Positions 34,134 to 42,084 of a stretch of 54,517 bases of DNA are shown one piece after another (the stretch's first letter is position 1; every line of letters starts with the position of its first letter). The position numbers and the translations under genes were made by a program. This DNA is from Candidatus Hodarchaeota archaeon (GTDB lineage: Archaea; Asgardarchaeota; Heimdallarchaeia; Hodarchaeales; YT1-039), in assembly GCA_016840025.1 (NCBI GenBank), contig JAEOTF010000261.1:1-54517 (forward strand). Reading direction: 5' to 3'. The notes below the pieces were generated by a model. The model had not been told where the DNA came from, ran no database searches, and saw only the letters and a list, made by a program, of their open reading frames with translations.

Positions 34134-35126
34134 TTGAATGTTTCCGTTCGTACTCCCAACCGACTCCACTTTGGGCTCATTGATCTCAATGGGAAATTAA
34201 ACCGAGTGGATGGTGGAGTAGGGGTGGCTTTAACTACCCCTAATATTAGTTTAAGCGTTGAAACAATCAATACCAATGAAGTATCAATACAACCAGATAA
34301 CCCTTTGGTTAGAGATTTGATCTATCTTTTTTATGACAAATTTGTCTACGATAAACCCCCTTCAGGTCTTCAAGTTACTCTACATTCTACAATCCCTTCT
34401 CATGTCGGTTTAGGATCAAAAACTCAACTTTCTCTTGCTATAGCTACTGCTCTTTCAAAAATTGAAAAAATCAATGTACCAATTCATAAGCTTGCACATG
34501 GAATGGGACGTGGAGGAACCTCGGGTATCGGTATTGCTGCTTTTGAAGCAGGTGGTTTCATCTTAGATGGCGGGCATAGATTTGGTGACAATGAAGAAAA
34601 AACAGCGTTTTTACCCAGCCGATCTTCCAATGCCTTTCCACCACCTATTCTATTTCAACAAACTCTCCCATCTGAATGGCGATTTGTGCTTGCCCTTCCA
34701 TCAATTGACAAAGGAGCTCATGGCTCTCATGAGGTTAATATCTTTCAGCAATATTGTCCTATTCCTGAAGATGAAGTACGAGAAGTTTGTCGAATTATAT
34801 TGATGCAGCTCTTGCCTGGTGTAATTGAAAGAGATTGCAGTACTGTAGGTATCGCGCTTAACCAATTACAAACCATTGGATTTAAAAAAATAGAAATAGA
34901 TTTACAATCCCCCATAATTAAGGAATTAATAAAGCTAGCACTAGGAGAAGGTGCAACAGGTTCTGGTATGTCTAGTTTTGGCCCTATTGTCTATGCTCTT
35001 ACTGATACTGAAGCTAAGGCAAATCAATTAAGCCAAACTTGGGATAAATACTTTAGATCAGAATCGAATACACAAGGAAAAGTCTGGATCAGTACTGTTC
35101 AGAATTCTGGTGCAGTAATAGAGTGA
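34134..35126 (+). CDS. Beta-ribofuranosylaminobenzene-5'-phosphate synthase family (GHMP fold)
   Basis: A 330-residue GHMP-superfamily protein. RTPNRLHFGLIDLNG and GGVGVAL open it. SHVGLGSKTQLSLAIA is the phosphate-binding loop, and GRGGTSGIGIAAFEAGGFIL with DGGH completes the signature of beta-RFAP synthase. That enzyme joins p-aminobenzoate (or p-hydroxybenzoate) to PRPP in tetrahydromethanopterin synthesis. Length and motif order match. The start is TTG behind GAGGAAG. It suggests a tetrahydromethanopterin-type C1 carrier in this organism. Related GHMP proteins of unknown role exist, so the step is likely rather than proven. Confidence 0.85.
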   Translation: MNVSVRTPNRLHFGLIDLNGKLNRVDGGVGVALTTPNISLSVETINTNEVSIQPDNPLVRDLIYLFYDKFVYDKPPSGLQVTLHSTIPSHVGLGSKTQLSLAIATALSKIEKINVPIHKLAHGMGRGGTSGIGIAAFEAGGFILDGGHRFGDNEEKTAFLPSRSSNAFPPPILFQQTLPSEWRFVLALPSIDKGAHGSHEVNIFQQYCPIPEDEVREVCRIILMQLLPGVIERDCSTVGIALNQLQTIGFKKIEIDLQSPIIKELIKLALGEGATGSGMSSFGPIVYALTDTEAKANQLSQTWDKYFRSESNTQGKVWISTVQNSGAVIE

Positions 35127-35140
35127 ATTTAAGAAAAAGA

Positions 35141-35716
35141 TTATTTTTTCGGCAGCTCGAATGGATTAATTATTTTAAACTCATTGTTTTCCCATTCTAT
35201 GATAGCTCGTGCTCCTGTTAAAATCTCGTCGTGAAAATGAACTTGGGGAAAAGTGCCTAAAAGATATACCCAGAAGAGGGATAAAATGGTACCATGAGAG
35301 ACTAGATAAATGGTTTTTCCTAAATTGGCAGAAATCCTATCTCTGATACAGCTTATAATCCGATCTTGTGCCTGAGTGAGAGATTCTCCCCCTGGTAAAA
35401 ACCAGTCTGGATCACCCCAACTTCTATGCTTATATTCATCAAATTCATTATCGGAAAGGCTTCGTGTGGAAATCTTTCTCTCTTTCAGGTCTTCTATTAT
35501 GTGAACTTGTTGATTATAATGATTAGCTAGTATTTCTGCAGTTTGACGAGCGCGAAGGAAAGGACTAGAGAAGATAATGTCTGGTATGGGAAGAAATTCA
35601 AACAAAACAAGTCTAAGAATCTCTTGTACTCCTTTTGGAGAGAGAGGAGTAGATTCCTCTGGAAATCTGGTTTTACGAATTCTTCCATGCCGAATTAAAA
35701 TCAACTGTGTTTTCAT
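35141..35716 (-). CDS. Histidine phosphatase superfamily protein (phosphoglycerate-mutase-like)
   Basis: About 191 residues from the ATG at 35716 (a TTG five codons earlier is possible). LILIRHGRIRKT is the RHG catalytic motif. SSPFLRARQTAEILA is the typical second motif, GGESLTQAQDRI has the catalytic acid region, and LVSHGTILSL supplies the second catalytic His. Family members include cofactor-dependent phosphoglycerate mutases, alpha-ribazole phosphatase and general phosphatases; substrate cannot be told. Convergent with the GHMP gene, 14 bases apart. Confidence 0.9.
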   Translation of the reverse strand: MKTQLILIRHGRIRKTRFPEESTPLSPKGVQEILRLVLFEFLPIPDIIFSSPFLRARQTAEILANHYNQQVHIIEDLKERKISTRSLSDNEFDEYKHRSWGDPDWFLPGGESLTQAQDRIISCIRDRISANLGKTIYLVSHGTILSLFWVYLLGTFPQVHFHDEILTGARAIIEWENNEFKIINPFELPKK

Positions 35717-35930
35717 GTAGCTTTCGACCAATCACTTTAATGAATGGAATATGCTGGCTTCTTGCGCATTATAGAGGTAATATAGGACGAATTATCGTTG
35801 TTTTCAATCATTTGAATATAAGGTTTGTAATTTCATTTTCGTTCTTTATAGTTCATTAGAAGCACAAAGCAATTGAAGTTACAACTTTTGTGATGAGATT
35901 AAATTTATCTTAATTCGGAGAAGGCTCTTT

Positions 35931-36773
35931 ATGGCTATTCGGCTTTTTTTGCTCATAGACTCCTATTCTGGCATAGGAGAGGCTATTGCTAGGGATCCTT
36001 CGATCAAAATCAAACCTGTTCTTATATCTGCGATGATCTCTGCAATAGAAAGTTATATTGAGCAAGGACTCCATCAACATGTTAAATACACTCAATTTAT
36101 CCTCGGAGGGTGGCGAGTTATAGTCATAGCAGCCCCTGAATTAGGTGAACATCACCAGTTTGTGGTTTTTCAAGATATCTGGGATTCCTTGGAATATACC
36201 CATTTAAAAGCACAAGCAATAAATCGTCTTGTCCAACCTTATGTCTCTGGGATTCGGAAACTCCCCCCTGAGATCGCTAAGCAAGCTAATGATATTGTTA
36301 CTTTTTCCCAGAAATTCCCTCTTAATATCATGAATGAATCGGATGAATATATTTTACAACAAATTAAAACTTTAAGAGCGGATAGTATCGAAGTTTTGGA
36401 TCTTCTTGTAGCTGATGTGGATGAAGGTATCGTCTTAGATTTTATTCCAGGACCTGATCCATATGATAAAACTCCGAATCAACTTTTTTATGAACTTCTT
36501 TCATCGGTGAATTTTGAGCAAGATCTCTTTCTTGAAACTGAAATTACACCAGAAAGTAAAACTAAAGTTGATTACGAGAAGTTCTCTAAACCTGTATTGG
36601 AAGGGTGGTCCATTAGCCCCATTGGTAAACACTCTGATTTTTATTTAATTGGTTACTTTATTTTTCAACCTCAATCGCGAAAATTACTTAGAAGCACGAT
36701 TCTAGAAGTTAATCAACGGATTAATGAGCAAATAAAACCCCATCTTCCACCTTGGCCTTGGAATTCAGTATGA
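35931..36773 (+). CDS. Two-part longin/roadblock-like protein, unknown
   Basis: A 280-residue protein with no named family recognised. The first half (about 1-105) has strand-helix-strand-strand order: RLFLLIDSYSGIGEAIARDP, a helix (ISAMISAIESYIEQ), then WRVIVIAAPELG and QFVVFQD, then a long helix. This resembles longin/roadblock domains. The second half (about 145-275) again alternates strands and helices (IEVLDLLVADVDEGIVLDFI, then SDFYLIGYFIFQP). GGAGAAGG lies about ten bases before the ATG. It could be an Asgard-specific GTPase-associated scaffold; this is pattern-based only. Confidence 0.6.
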   Translation: MAIRLFLLIDSYSGIGEAIARDPSIKIKPVLISAMISAIESYIEQGLHQHVKYTQFILGGWRVIVIAAPELGEHHQFVVFQDIWDSLEYTHLKAQAINRLVQPYVSGIRKLPPEIAKQANDIVTFSQKFPLNIMNESDEYILQQIKTLRADSIEVLDLLVADVDEGIVLDFIPGPDPYDKTPNQLFYELLSSVNFEQDLFLETEITPESKTKVDYEKFSKPVLEGWSISPIGKHSDFYLIGYFIFQPQSRKLLRSTILEVNQRINEQIKPHLPPWPWNSV

Positions 36774-36836
36774 GGAAAATTTTTTTGATTAATAAAAATC
36801 TCAAAGATTATAGATTTCTTAGGAGAATAGCAGATT

Positions 36837-37382
36837 ATGAATGAATCAAAACAAATCCCTCTAACACGGGCTTATCGATGTCTATATCCTCGTTTTACAG
36901 TTTTAGTAACCTCTGGAACTTTGGAAAACCCGAATGTAATGACTGTTGCATGGATTTCTCCTCTTTCTGCGAATCCACCTCTCATTGGTATTAGTGTAAC
37001 TCCGAAACGCTATTCTTATGGATTAATAATAAAAAAAAAAGAATTTTGTATCTGTGTTCCTCCTTCCTCTCTCGCTAAAGAAGTATTACGAGCAGGACAA
37101 CTAAGCGGAAAAACAACACCTGATAAGTTTGTAAAGTGTGGTTTAACACCAGAACCATCAAGAAAAATACAAGCACCTCGAATAAAGGAATGTCCCATAG
37201 CTATTGAATGTGTTCTGGAACAAGAGGTTAGTACCGGTGATCATTCTCTTTTCATCGGAAAAGTTGTTGCCACACGGGTACATTCGAATGCTATTGATGA
37301 CTGGGGGCTTAATCCTGCAATTCGTCCAATATACTGGCGTAATTCACGAGAAATAGATATCTTTATCCCTCAGAAACCATAA
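36837..37382 (+). CDS. Flavin reductase family protein (FMN-binding split barrel)
   Basis: A 181-residue flavin-reductase-like protein. VLVTSGTLENPNVMTVAWIS and LIGISVTPKRYSYGLI are the FMN-binding strands and loops; FCICVPPSSLAKEVLRAGQL continues the fold. CPIAIECVLEQEV and HSLFIGKVVATRV complete it. Archaeal members reduce flavins or act as flavin-dependent oxidoreductases; some are F420/FMN enzymes. AGGAGAA lies about 12 bases before the ATG. It follows the longin-like gene by 63 bases; functional link unclear. Confidence 0.9.
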   Translation: MNESKQIPLTRAYRCLYPRFTVLVTSGTLENPNVMTVAWISPLSANPPLIGISVTPKRYSYGLIIKKKEFCICVPPSSLAKEVLRAGQLSGKTTPDKFVKCGLTPEPSRKIQAPRIKECPIAIECVLEQEVSTGDHSLFIGKVVATRVHSNAIDDWGLNPAIRPIYWRNSREIDIFIPQKP

Positions 37383-37451
37383 TGTATTTCTTAGCATCAC
37401 CACAAAATATATTCATTCAACTAATTCGTCTACTAAAGCCCGTGATTTTTG

Positions 37452-40136
37452 ATGAAGCGAAAGTGTCTACCAATTATTGTAATGTATATGATCTTATTGG
37501 CTCTTCTACCCTCATTAAATACTTTTGTGCCTACAACAACAGGACATACTAACACTACCGTGTTAATAGAAGATATCACAATGTACCAGCAAGCTTCATC
37601 CTATTCACTATCACTACTGACTAATGGTAAATATCACAACCTTTCAGAGGTCTATGCAGAATTAGATTACTTCAATCAATCTGCTCCAGAATTAATTGAT
37701 TATTCAAGTATAGGTGAATCATACTATAATAACTCAATACCTCTTATTACGCTTACTAATGAACTAATTCCTGAAGATACAAAAGGTAAAACCTATATTG
37801 TAGCCCATCATCATGCCAGAGAGCAGTGTACTATCGAACACGCTTTACGTTTAATTCGAGACCTTGTGAATGAGTATGGGAAGAATGAATCTACTACGAA
37901 ACTACTGGATAGAACTATTATCTATATTATTGTTACCTTAAATCCTGATGCGTTAGACTATGTTTTATATCACAATCCGTGGCATAGAAAGACAATGCAA
38001 CCATATGATGAAGATGGAGATGGGGAGTTTGATGAAGATCCTCCGGAAGATGTAAATGGGGACGGAATCATTTCATCATTTGATCTTTGGGATCATAATG
38101 GGACCGAGACATGGGAAGACGATGTATTTATAGATTATTGGCTTGAAGGATACGACAATGATAAAGATGGATTAGTTAATGAGGATCATGTTGGAGGAGC
38201 AGATCTTAATCGCAACTTTCCAGTTCATTGGAACGATAGTAATTGTGATAGTGGAAGTACTTCTGATATGACTGCCGATGATTGGCAAGGACCAGCAGCT
38301 CTGTCAGAAAAGGAATCACAAGCTTTGGTGAATTTTGTACAACAACATAATTTTGTTCATGCTCTTAGTTTACATAGTGGTACAAATGTAACAATATTTG
38401 ACTGGGGGTATACATATGAAGAACATCACTCGGAACTTTACATGTATTATGAGCTTACTTATGAGCTGTATAAGGAAAAGATTCTTCCTGAAAGTTTTTT
38501 CTATGAAGAGATGGCGCTTTATTATACGGTCGCAGGAGATTGGGCAGATTGGACATATGCGGATGAACATATAATCCCTATGACGTTAGAGATTTATACA
38601 AATGGTACAAGTTATTATTATCTAGACAATCCAGCCCAATACTATCAAAGTGAAATTGTCACACAAGAATCTTCAGTTAATCTTAAAGAACCAACTGCTA
38701 CTCGGAATAGAACAGACTATACAGTCCTCTACCTAGATAATAATACTGTGAAAGCATCTTGTAGGCACGATGGGATTTGGAGAGATCCAATATCTATCTA
38801 TAATGGCAATGATACAGATGTACCCTGCTCTATGTCGATTAAACATAATGGTACTCATTTTTTCATTGCTCTTAGTGTTAATACAATCAATACTAGTCAG
38901 ACTGATTATAATTTATATTATTTAGAGGCAGATTCAATTAATTCAGATATTAATAAATCTTCATTCGAACTTATCATTGAAGGTGGGAGTAGTGATATTG
39001 ATCCTACTTATGTAGAGCTCACAACTAAAGAAAACACAGTATTTATTGCGTTTAATGACTTAGCTACTTCCTATAATGAGAATTTTCTAATCTCGAAAAC
39101 AGGCGTTAATGCTTGGGAAGATACAGTAAACCCCACAAAAATTGGTACTTTTGAGAACGAGTCAAGCTTATTAGACCTTTTCTATTCTACAGGCGACAAT
39201 ACTTTCTATACGATGATTGCAAATTATGGAAATACTACGGATGAAATTGTTATTTATTCTACTAATACTCCTCAAAATTCTACTTCCTGGGTAGAAAATC
39301 CCAAATTAAGTCCAATAAGAGCTGGATTTGGTAGAGTTAATGGAAGTGGGGCATTATCAGAATACAAAGGAACACTTAAGGTAGTTTATCCTGCTGAAGA
39401 TGGTCAATATATTTACTTTAAAGAAAAACAAATTTTTGGATGGACAGGTAATGAGACTGTAGCTTCCTTGCAAAGATATGATGATAATATAGACCTTGTA
39501 CTTGATGATTTTGGACAACCCGTGATTTTTACAGTTCAAAATGGAATATCCTACGATATAATTAAGACATATAATCGAAATGAAACTGTTGAGGTCTGGG
39601 AATGGCCGTATATCTATGAAGCATTCAATCCTGAACCAGAAAAATTAGAAGCTCTTCATGCGGATCTAATTGAGTTCGAGAAATTCTGGTTACATTTGAC
39701 ACCTGACATCACATTTAAAGCATATAAAGTAGAGAAGCTCTATAACGATGATATAGCTCTTTATTTAAACTTCACATCAGGTTCCAGATATTTTAATACA
39801 ACTGATAGACCTAAAATTGAAATAGAGGTCTCTCATGAGGATGTAATCACGAAAAATGATAGAAATCTTAACGTTATGGGAGGAGATAGATACAATACTT
39901 CAACCAGCACTTTATTTATACTTACTTCTGAAATACCATCTGATTTCAATTTCATTATAACTCTAAGTTCTGAATATGCGGGTTCTATTAGATTAAGAAT
40001 AGAAACTAAAGATATTCTTGCAGGTATAAGTAAAGAAACCGACCAGATGTACTATGTATATCCGGTGATACTTATTCTATTGATTAATGGCTTAACAGTG
40101 TATTTAGTATTTATAAAGAAAATCTTCACAAAATGA
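37452..40136 (+). CDS. Large secreted, anchored M14 zinc carboxypeptidase
   Basis: About 894 residues from the ATG at 37452 (a TTG lies directly before it). Signal peptide at about 1-32. The M14 domain covers about 60-400. HHHAREQ provides zinc ligands H121 and E124 (carboxypeptidase A H69/E72). DLNRNFPVHW matches the substrate-binding NRNF, LSLHSG the third zinc His, and MTLEIY the catalytic Glu region. An acidic insertion with DGDGEFDEDPPED and DVNGDGIISSFD looks like calcium loops. A beta-rich region of about 450 residues and one C-terminal helix (YPVILILLINGLTVYLVFI) follow. It trims C-terminal residues from proteins or peptides outside the cell, perhaps feeding the peptide-binding proteins nearby. 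Confidence 0.9.
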   Translation: MKRKCLPIIVMYMILLALLPSLNTFVPTTTGHTNTTVLIEDITMYQQASSYSLSLLTNGKYHNLSEVYAELDYFNQSAPELIDYSSIGESYYNNSIPLITLTNELIPEDTKGKTYIVAHHHAREQCTIEHALRLIRDLVNEYGKNESTTKLLDRTIIYIIVTLNPDALDYVLYHNPWHRKTMQPYDEDGDGEFDEDPPEDVNGDGIISSFDLWDHNGTETWEDDVFIDYWLEGYDNDKDGLVNEDHVGGADLNRNFPVHWNDSNCDSGSTSDMTADDWQGPAALSEKESQALVNFVQQHNFVHALSLHSGTNVTIFDWGYTYEEHHSELYMYYELTYELYKEKILPESFFYEEMALYYTVAGDWADWTYADEHIIPMTLEIYTNGTSYYYLDNPAQYYQSEIVTQESSVNLKEPTATRNRTDYTVLYLDNNTVKASCRHDGIWRDPISIYNGNDTDVPCSMSIKHNGTHFFIALSVNTINTSQTDYNLYYLEADSINSDINKSSFELIIEGGSSDIDPTYVELTTKENTVFIAFNDLATSYNENFLISKTGVNAWEDTVNPTKIGTFENESSLLDLFYSTGDNTFYTMIANYGNTTDEIVIYSTNTPQNSTSWVENPKLSPIRAGFGRVNGSGALSEYKGTLKVVYPAEDGQYIYFKEKQIFGWTGNETVASLQRYDDNIDLVLDDFGQPVIFTVQNGISYDIIKTYNRNETVEVWEWPYIYEAFNPEPEKLEALHADLIEFEKFWLHLTPDITFKAYKVEKLYNDDIALYLNFTSGSRYFNTTDRPKIEIEVSHEDVITKNDRNLNVMGGDRYNTSTSTLFILTSEIPSDFNFIITLSSEYAGSIRLRIETKDILAGISKETDQMYYVYPVILILLINGLTVYLVFIKKIFTK

Positions 40137-40739
40137 AGAGCATTTAGTTATTGAATCATTTTTTTGAGTCTAACACTAAATTTTACCTATGAGATATGTT
40201 AAAATTGAGGAAGCGATGATTTAGAGGGGGGAGGGAGGGAGCCTCGAGCGAATTAAAATAATTTAATATAATGCTCGAAGGCTCCACGTCTTTAGATTTT
40301 TAATTAACCTATTAATTAAACCACATTTCTCATATATTTAAGATTTGCCATTATTTAACTGGAACTATAGTGAACAATATTAGATCTGGGATATTCGAGA
40401 GGTAGTTAAGAACAATATTCATCCTTCTTATAATTAAGACTGTCAGGCACATACTGACACATCTAAACGAACGAGCAGTTTCTGGGTATAATTTTTATAA
40501 CAATTCCATGAATATTTAAATGGAAGAATTATATATAATTATCTTTGTCTAATTTATTATATCTGTTTATAAAATTATGATTTGTATATTTATCGAGTTA
40601 TTTGAGCAATATAAATGTCAAAGGAGTAAGAAAATGATCTATAGCTAAAATGGTGGCACTTCTTTCTTAATTTCATATACAAATTTTATAAAAAGACAAT
40701 GAACCAATATTATCGACTATTGCTTTAGGTGGATGAAAA
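40137..40739. other. 603-bp intergenic region with G-rich tract and a strong hairpin
   Basis: The largest gap of the window. A G6-A-G3-A-G3-A tract lies at about 40225-40240, directly followed by an inverted repeat: GGAGCCTCGAGC (40238-40249) against GCTCGAAGGCTCC (40273-40285), with an inner ATTAAA/TTTAAT pair. Two TTAATTAA copies flank CCTA at 40300-40319, and TGTCAG/CTGACA form a small hairpin at 40441-40459. T-rich sequence at about 40157 could end the carboxypeptidase transcript. It could encode a small structured RNA; no known RNA family was recognised. Confidence 0.45.
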
Positions 40740-41249
40740 GTGACAATAGGAGCTGAATCATCTCGTTTACGAGATTATCTTCATTTTTTACTTTCTCATC
40801 ATGAACCTTTAGATTTAGACAGATGTATTTCAGTTTCTTTTTATGGAAAACGTGTTTGGATCTGTGCAAGGTGTTTAGGTTTGGTTTGGGGTTATACAAG
40901 CACCTGGTTTCTTCTTTTAAGTCTTTCAATCTTTAATTATTCTCTTTCATTACCACTCTTTGTTCTCCTTTTTATTATAGGAATTTTCTCATCATTATCT
41001 ATTGTTGATTGGAGCTTACAGACAATTTTACATATAGAATCTACAAACACCCGTAGAATTATAACAGGTTTTTCTCTCGGAATTGGATTAAGGCTTTCTA
41101 GCTTATTAGAGTCAGAATTTTTTATATTAGGTATAGGAATCGCTATTCTTTTCCTCTTTCAAATCGTAATAATACTATTAGGAGTTAGACGTATTTTTCC
41201 GTCTGTGATAAAGAATCATTCATCCAATAAGCAATGGGACTTGATTTGA
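40740..41249 (+). CDS. DUF2085-family membrane protein
   Basis: A 169-residue protein. The N-terminus has DLDRCISVSFYGKRVWICAR then CLGLVWGY, the C...CxRC pattern of DUF2085 proteins. Four hydrophobic helices follow (about 48-66, 70-90, 110-125 and 130-150), with STNTRRIITGFSLGIGLRL between them as in the family. Function is unknown; the conserved cysteines suggest metal or redox chemistry at the membrane. The start is GTG behind AGGTGGATG. The next gene begins one base after its stop, so they are coupled. Confidence 0.75.
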   Translation: MTIGAESSRLRDYLHFLLSHHEPLDLDRCISVSFYGKRVWICARCLGLVWGYTSTWFLLLSLSIFNYSLSLPLFVLLFIIGIFSSLSIVDWSLQTILHIESTNTRRIITGFSLGIGLRLSSLLESEFFILGIGIAILFLFQIVIILLGVRRIFPSVIKNHSSNKQWDLI

Positions 41250-41250
41250 A

Positions 41251-41982
41251 GTGACACAACTGTTATCTCTGGGACCACTTTCTCAACACCTGCTTTCTCT
41301 CAAGTGTGTTTGCAAAGGGGTAATAAAACGACCAGGTCATAGGATTTACTTTAGAGAAACAGCTAAATTTCTCAACTCAGAAGAACTCATTAATTTTAGT
41401 GAAAAAGAAAGAGAAAAAGGCTGTAATTGTCATGGCACGTTTCTTAAAAGAGATGGACAGATAAACTTCTTTGAAATGGAACAATTTAATGATTTTTCTG
41501 ATTTTCAACCATTAATTTGGCACTTGCAGGGCACCGAATCTAATTGTATAGGACAATTACAGCTCTGTCATTTAAAAATACAATACTTTGATTTTATTTC
41601 TATCCAATCTCCATATGATCTGATTAAGTTAAGTTATCATCTTTTTCTGAATGGTTGCACATCAACATTTCTTCATTTTGAATCTTCAATCGCTTATCAA
41701 CCTGAAGAGTTAATTTCAAGAGAAAATAGTTCTGAAACTGTCATTGTGGAAACTCCCAGTGCTATTTTTATTGTAAGCGAACAAACTTGGTATCAAGGCC
41801 GATTAGGAGCAAAATATGCCAATGAGTGGCGGATTGTTGCCGAAGCTTACAGAAATAGCCTTCTTGCACTTTTTAAAAAAGATGGTTTTGATATTTCCTT
41901 TGAATCGGGGTATGATTCACCTCGTACCTATCGTCTCGTATTAGAAAAAAGAAAAAAGAGTTGGATTGAGACGATATGTTGA
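41251..41982 (+). CDS. 243-aa unknown with paired CxC motifs
   Basis: GTG-started, one base after the DUF2085 gene, so co-translated. No family recognised. Two CxC pairs near the start (LKCVCKG, C19 and C21; KGCNCHG, C58 and C60) could bind one zinc. The rest alternates strands and helices (LQLCHLKIQYFDFISIQ, SSETVIVETPSAIFIVSEQT, EAYRNSLLALFKK) and has no membrane helix. A role together with the DUF2085 membrane protein is likely from the spacing, but nothing more can be said. Confidence 0.6.
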   Translation: MTQLLSLGPLSQHLLSLKCVCKGVIKRPGHRIYFRETAKFLNSEELINFSEKEREKGCNCHGTFLKRDGQINFFEMEQFNDFSDFQPLIWHLQGTESNCIGQLQLCHLKIQYFDFISIQSPYDLIKLSYHLFLNGCTSTFLHFESSIAYQPEELISRENSSETVIVETPSAIFIVSEQTWYQGRLGAKYANEWRIVAEAYRNSLLALFKKDGFDISFESGYDSPRTYRLVLEKRKKSWIETIC

Positions 41983-42084
41983 AAAATGTCAGCTTTTATT
42001 CAGAATAATGTTATACTTCTGTGCTATAATACAGATACCTCTTAATATTCTAAATGATACAATTTAGAATTAGAAGGGATTGTT

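Noticed and set aside
40215..40460. Possible C/D box guide RNA (GATGAT near 40216, CTGA at 40454)
   Set aside because: The C box is imperfect, the spacing is far too long for an archaeal C/D RNA, and no guide or D' pair was seen.
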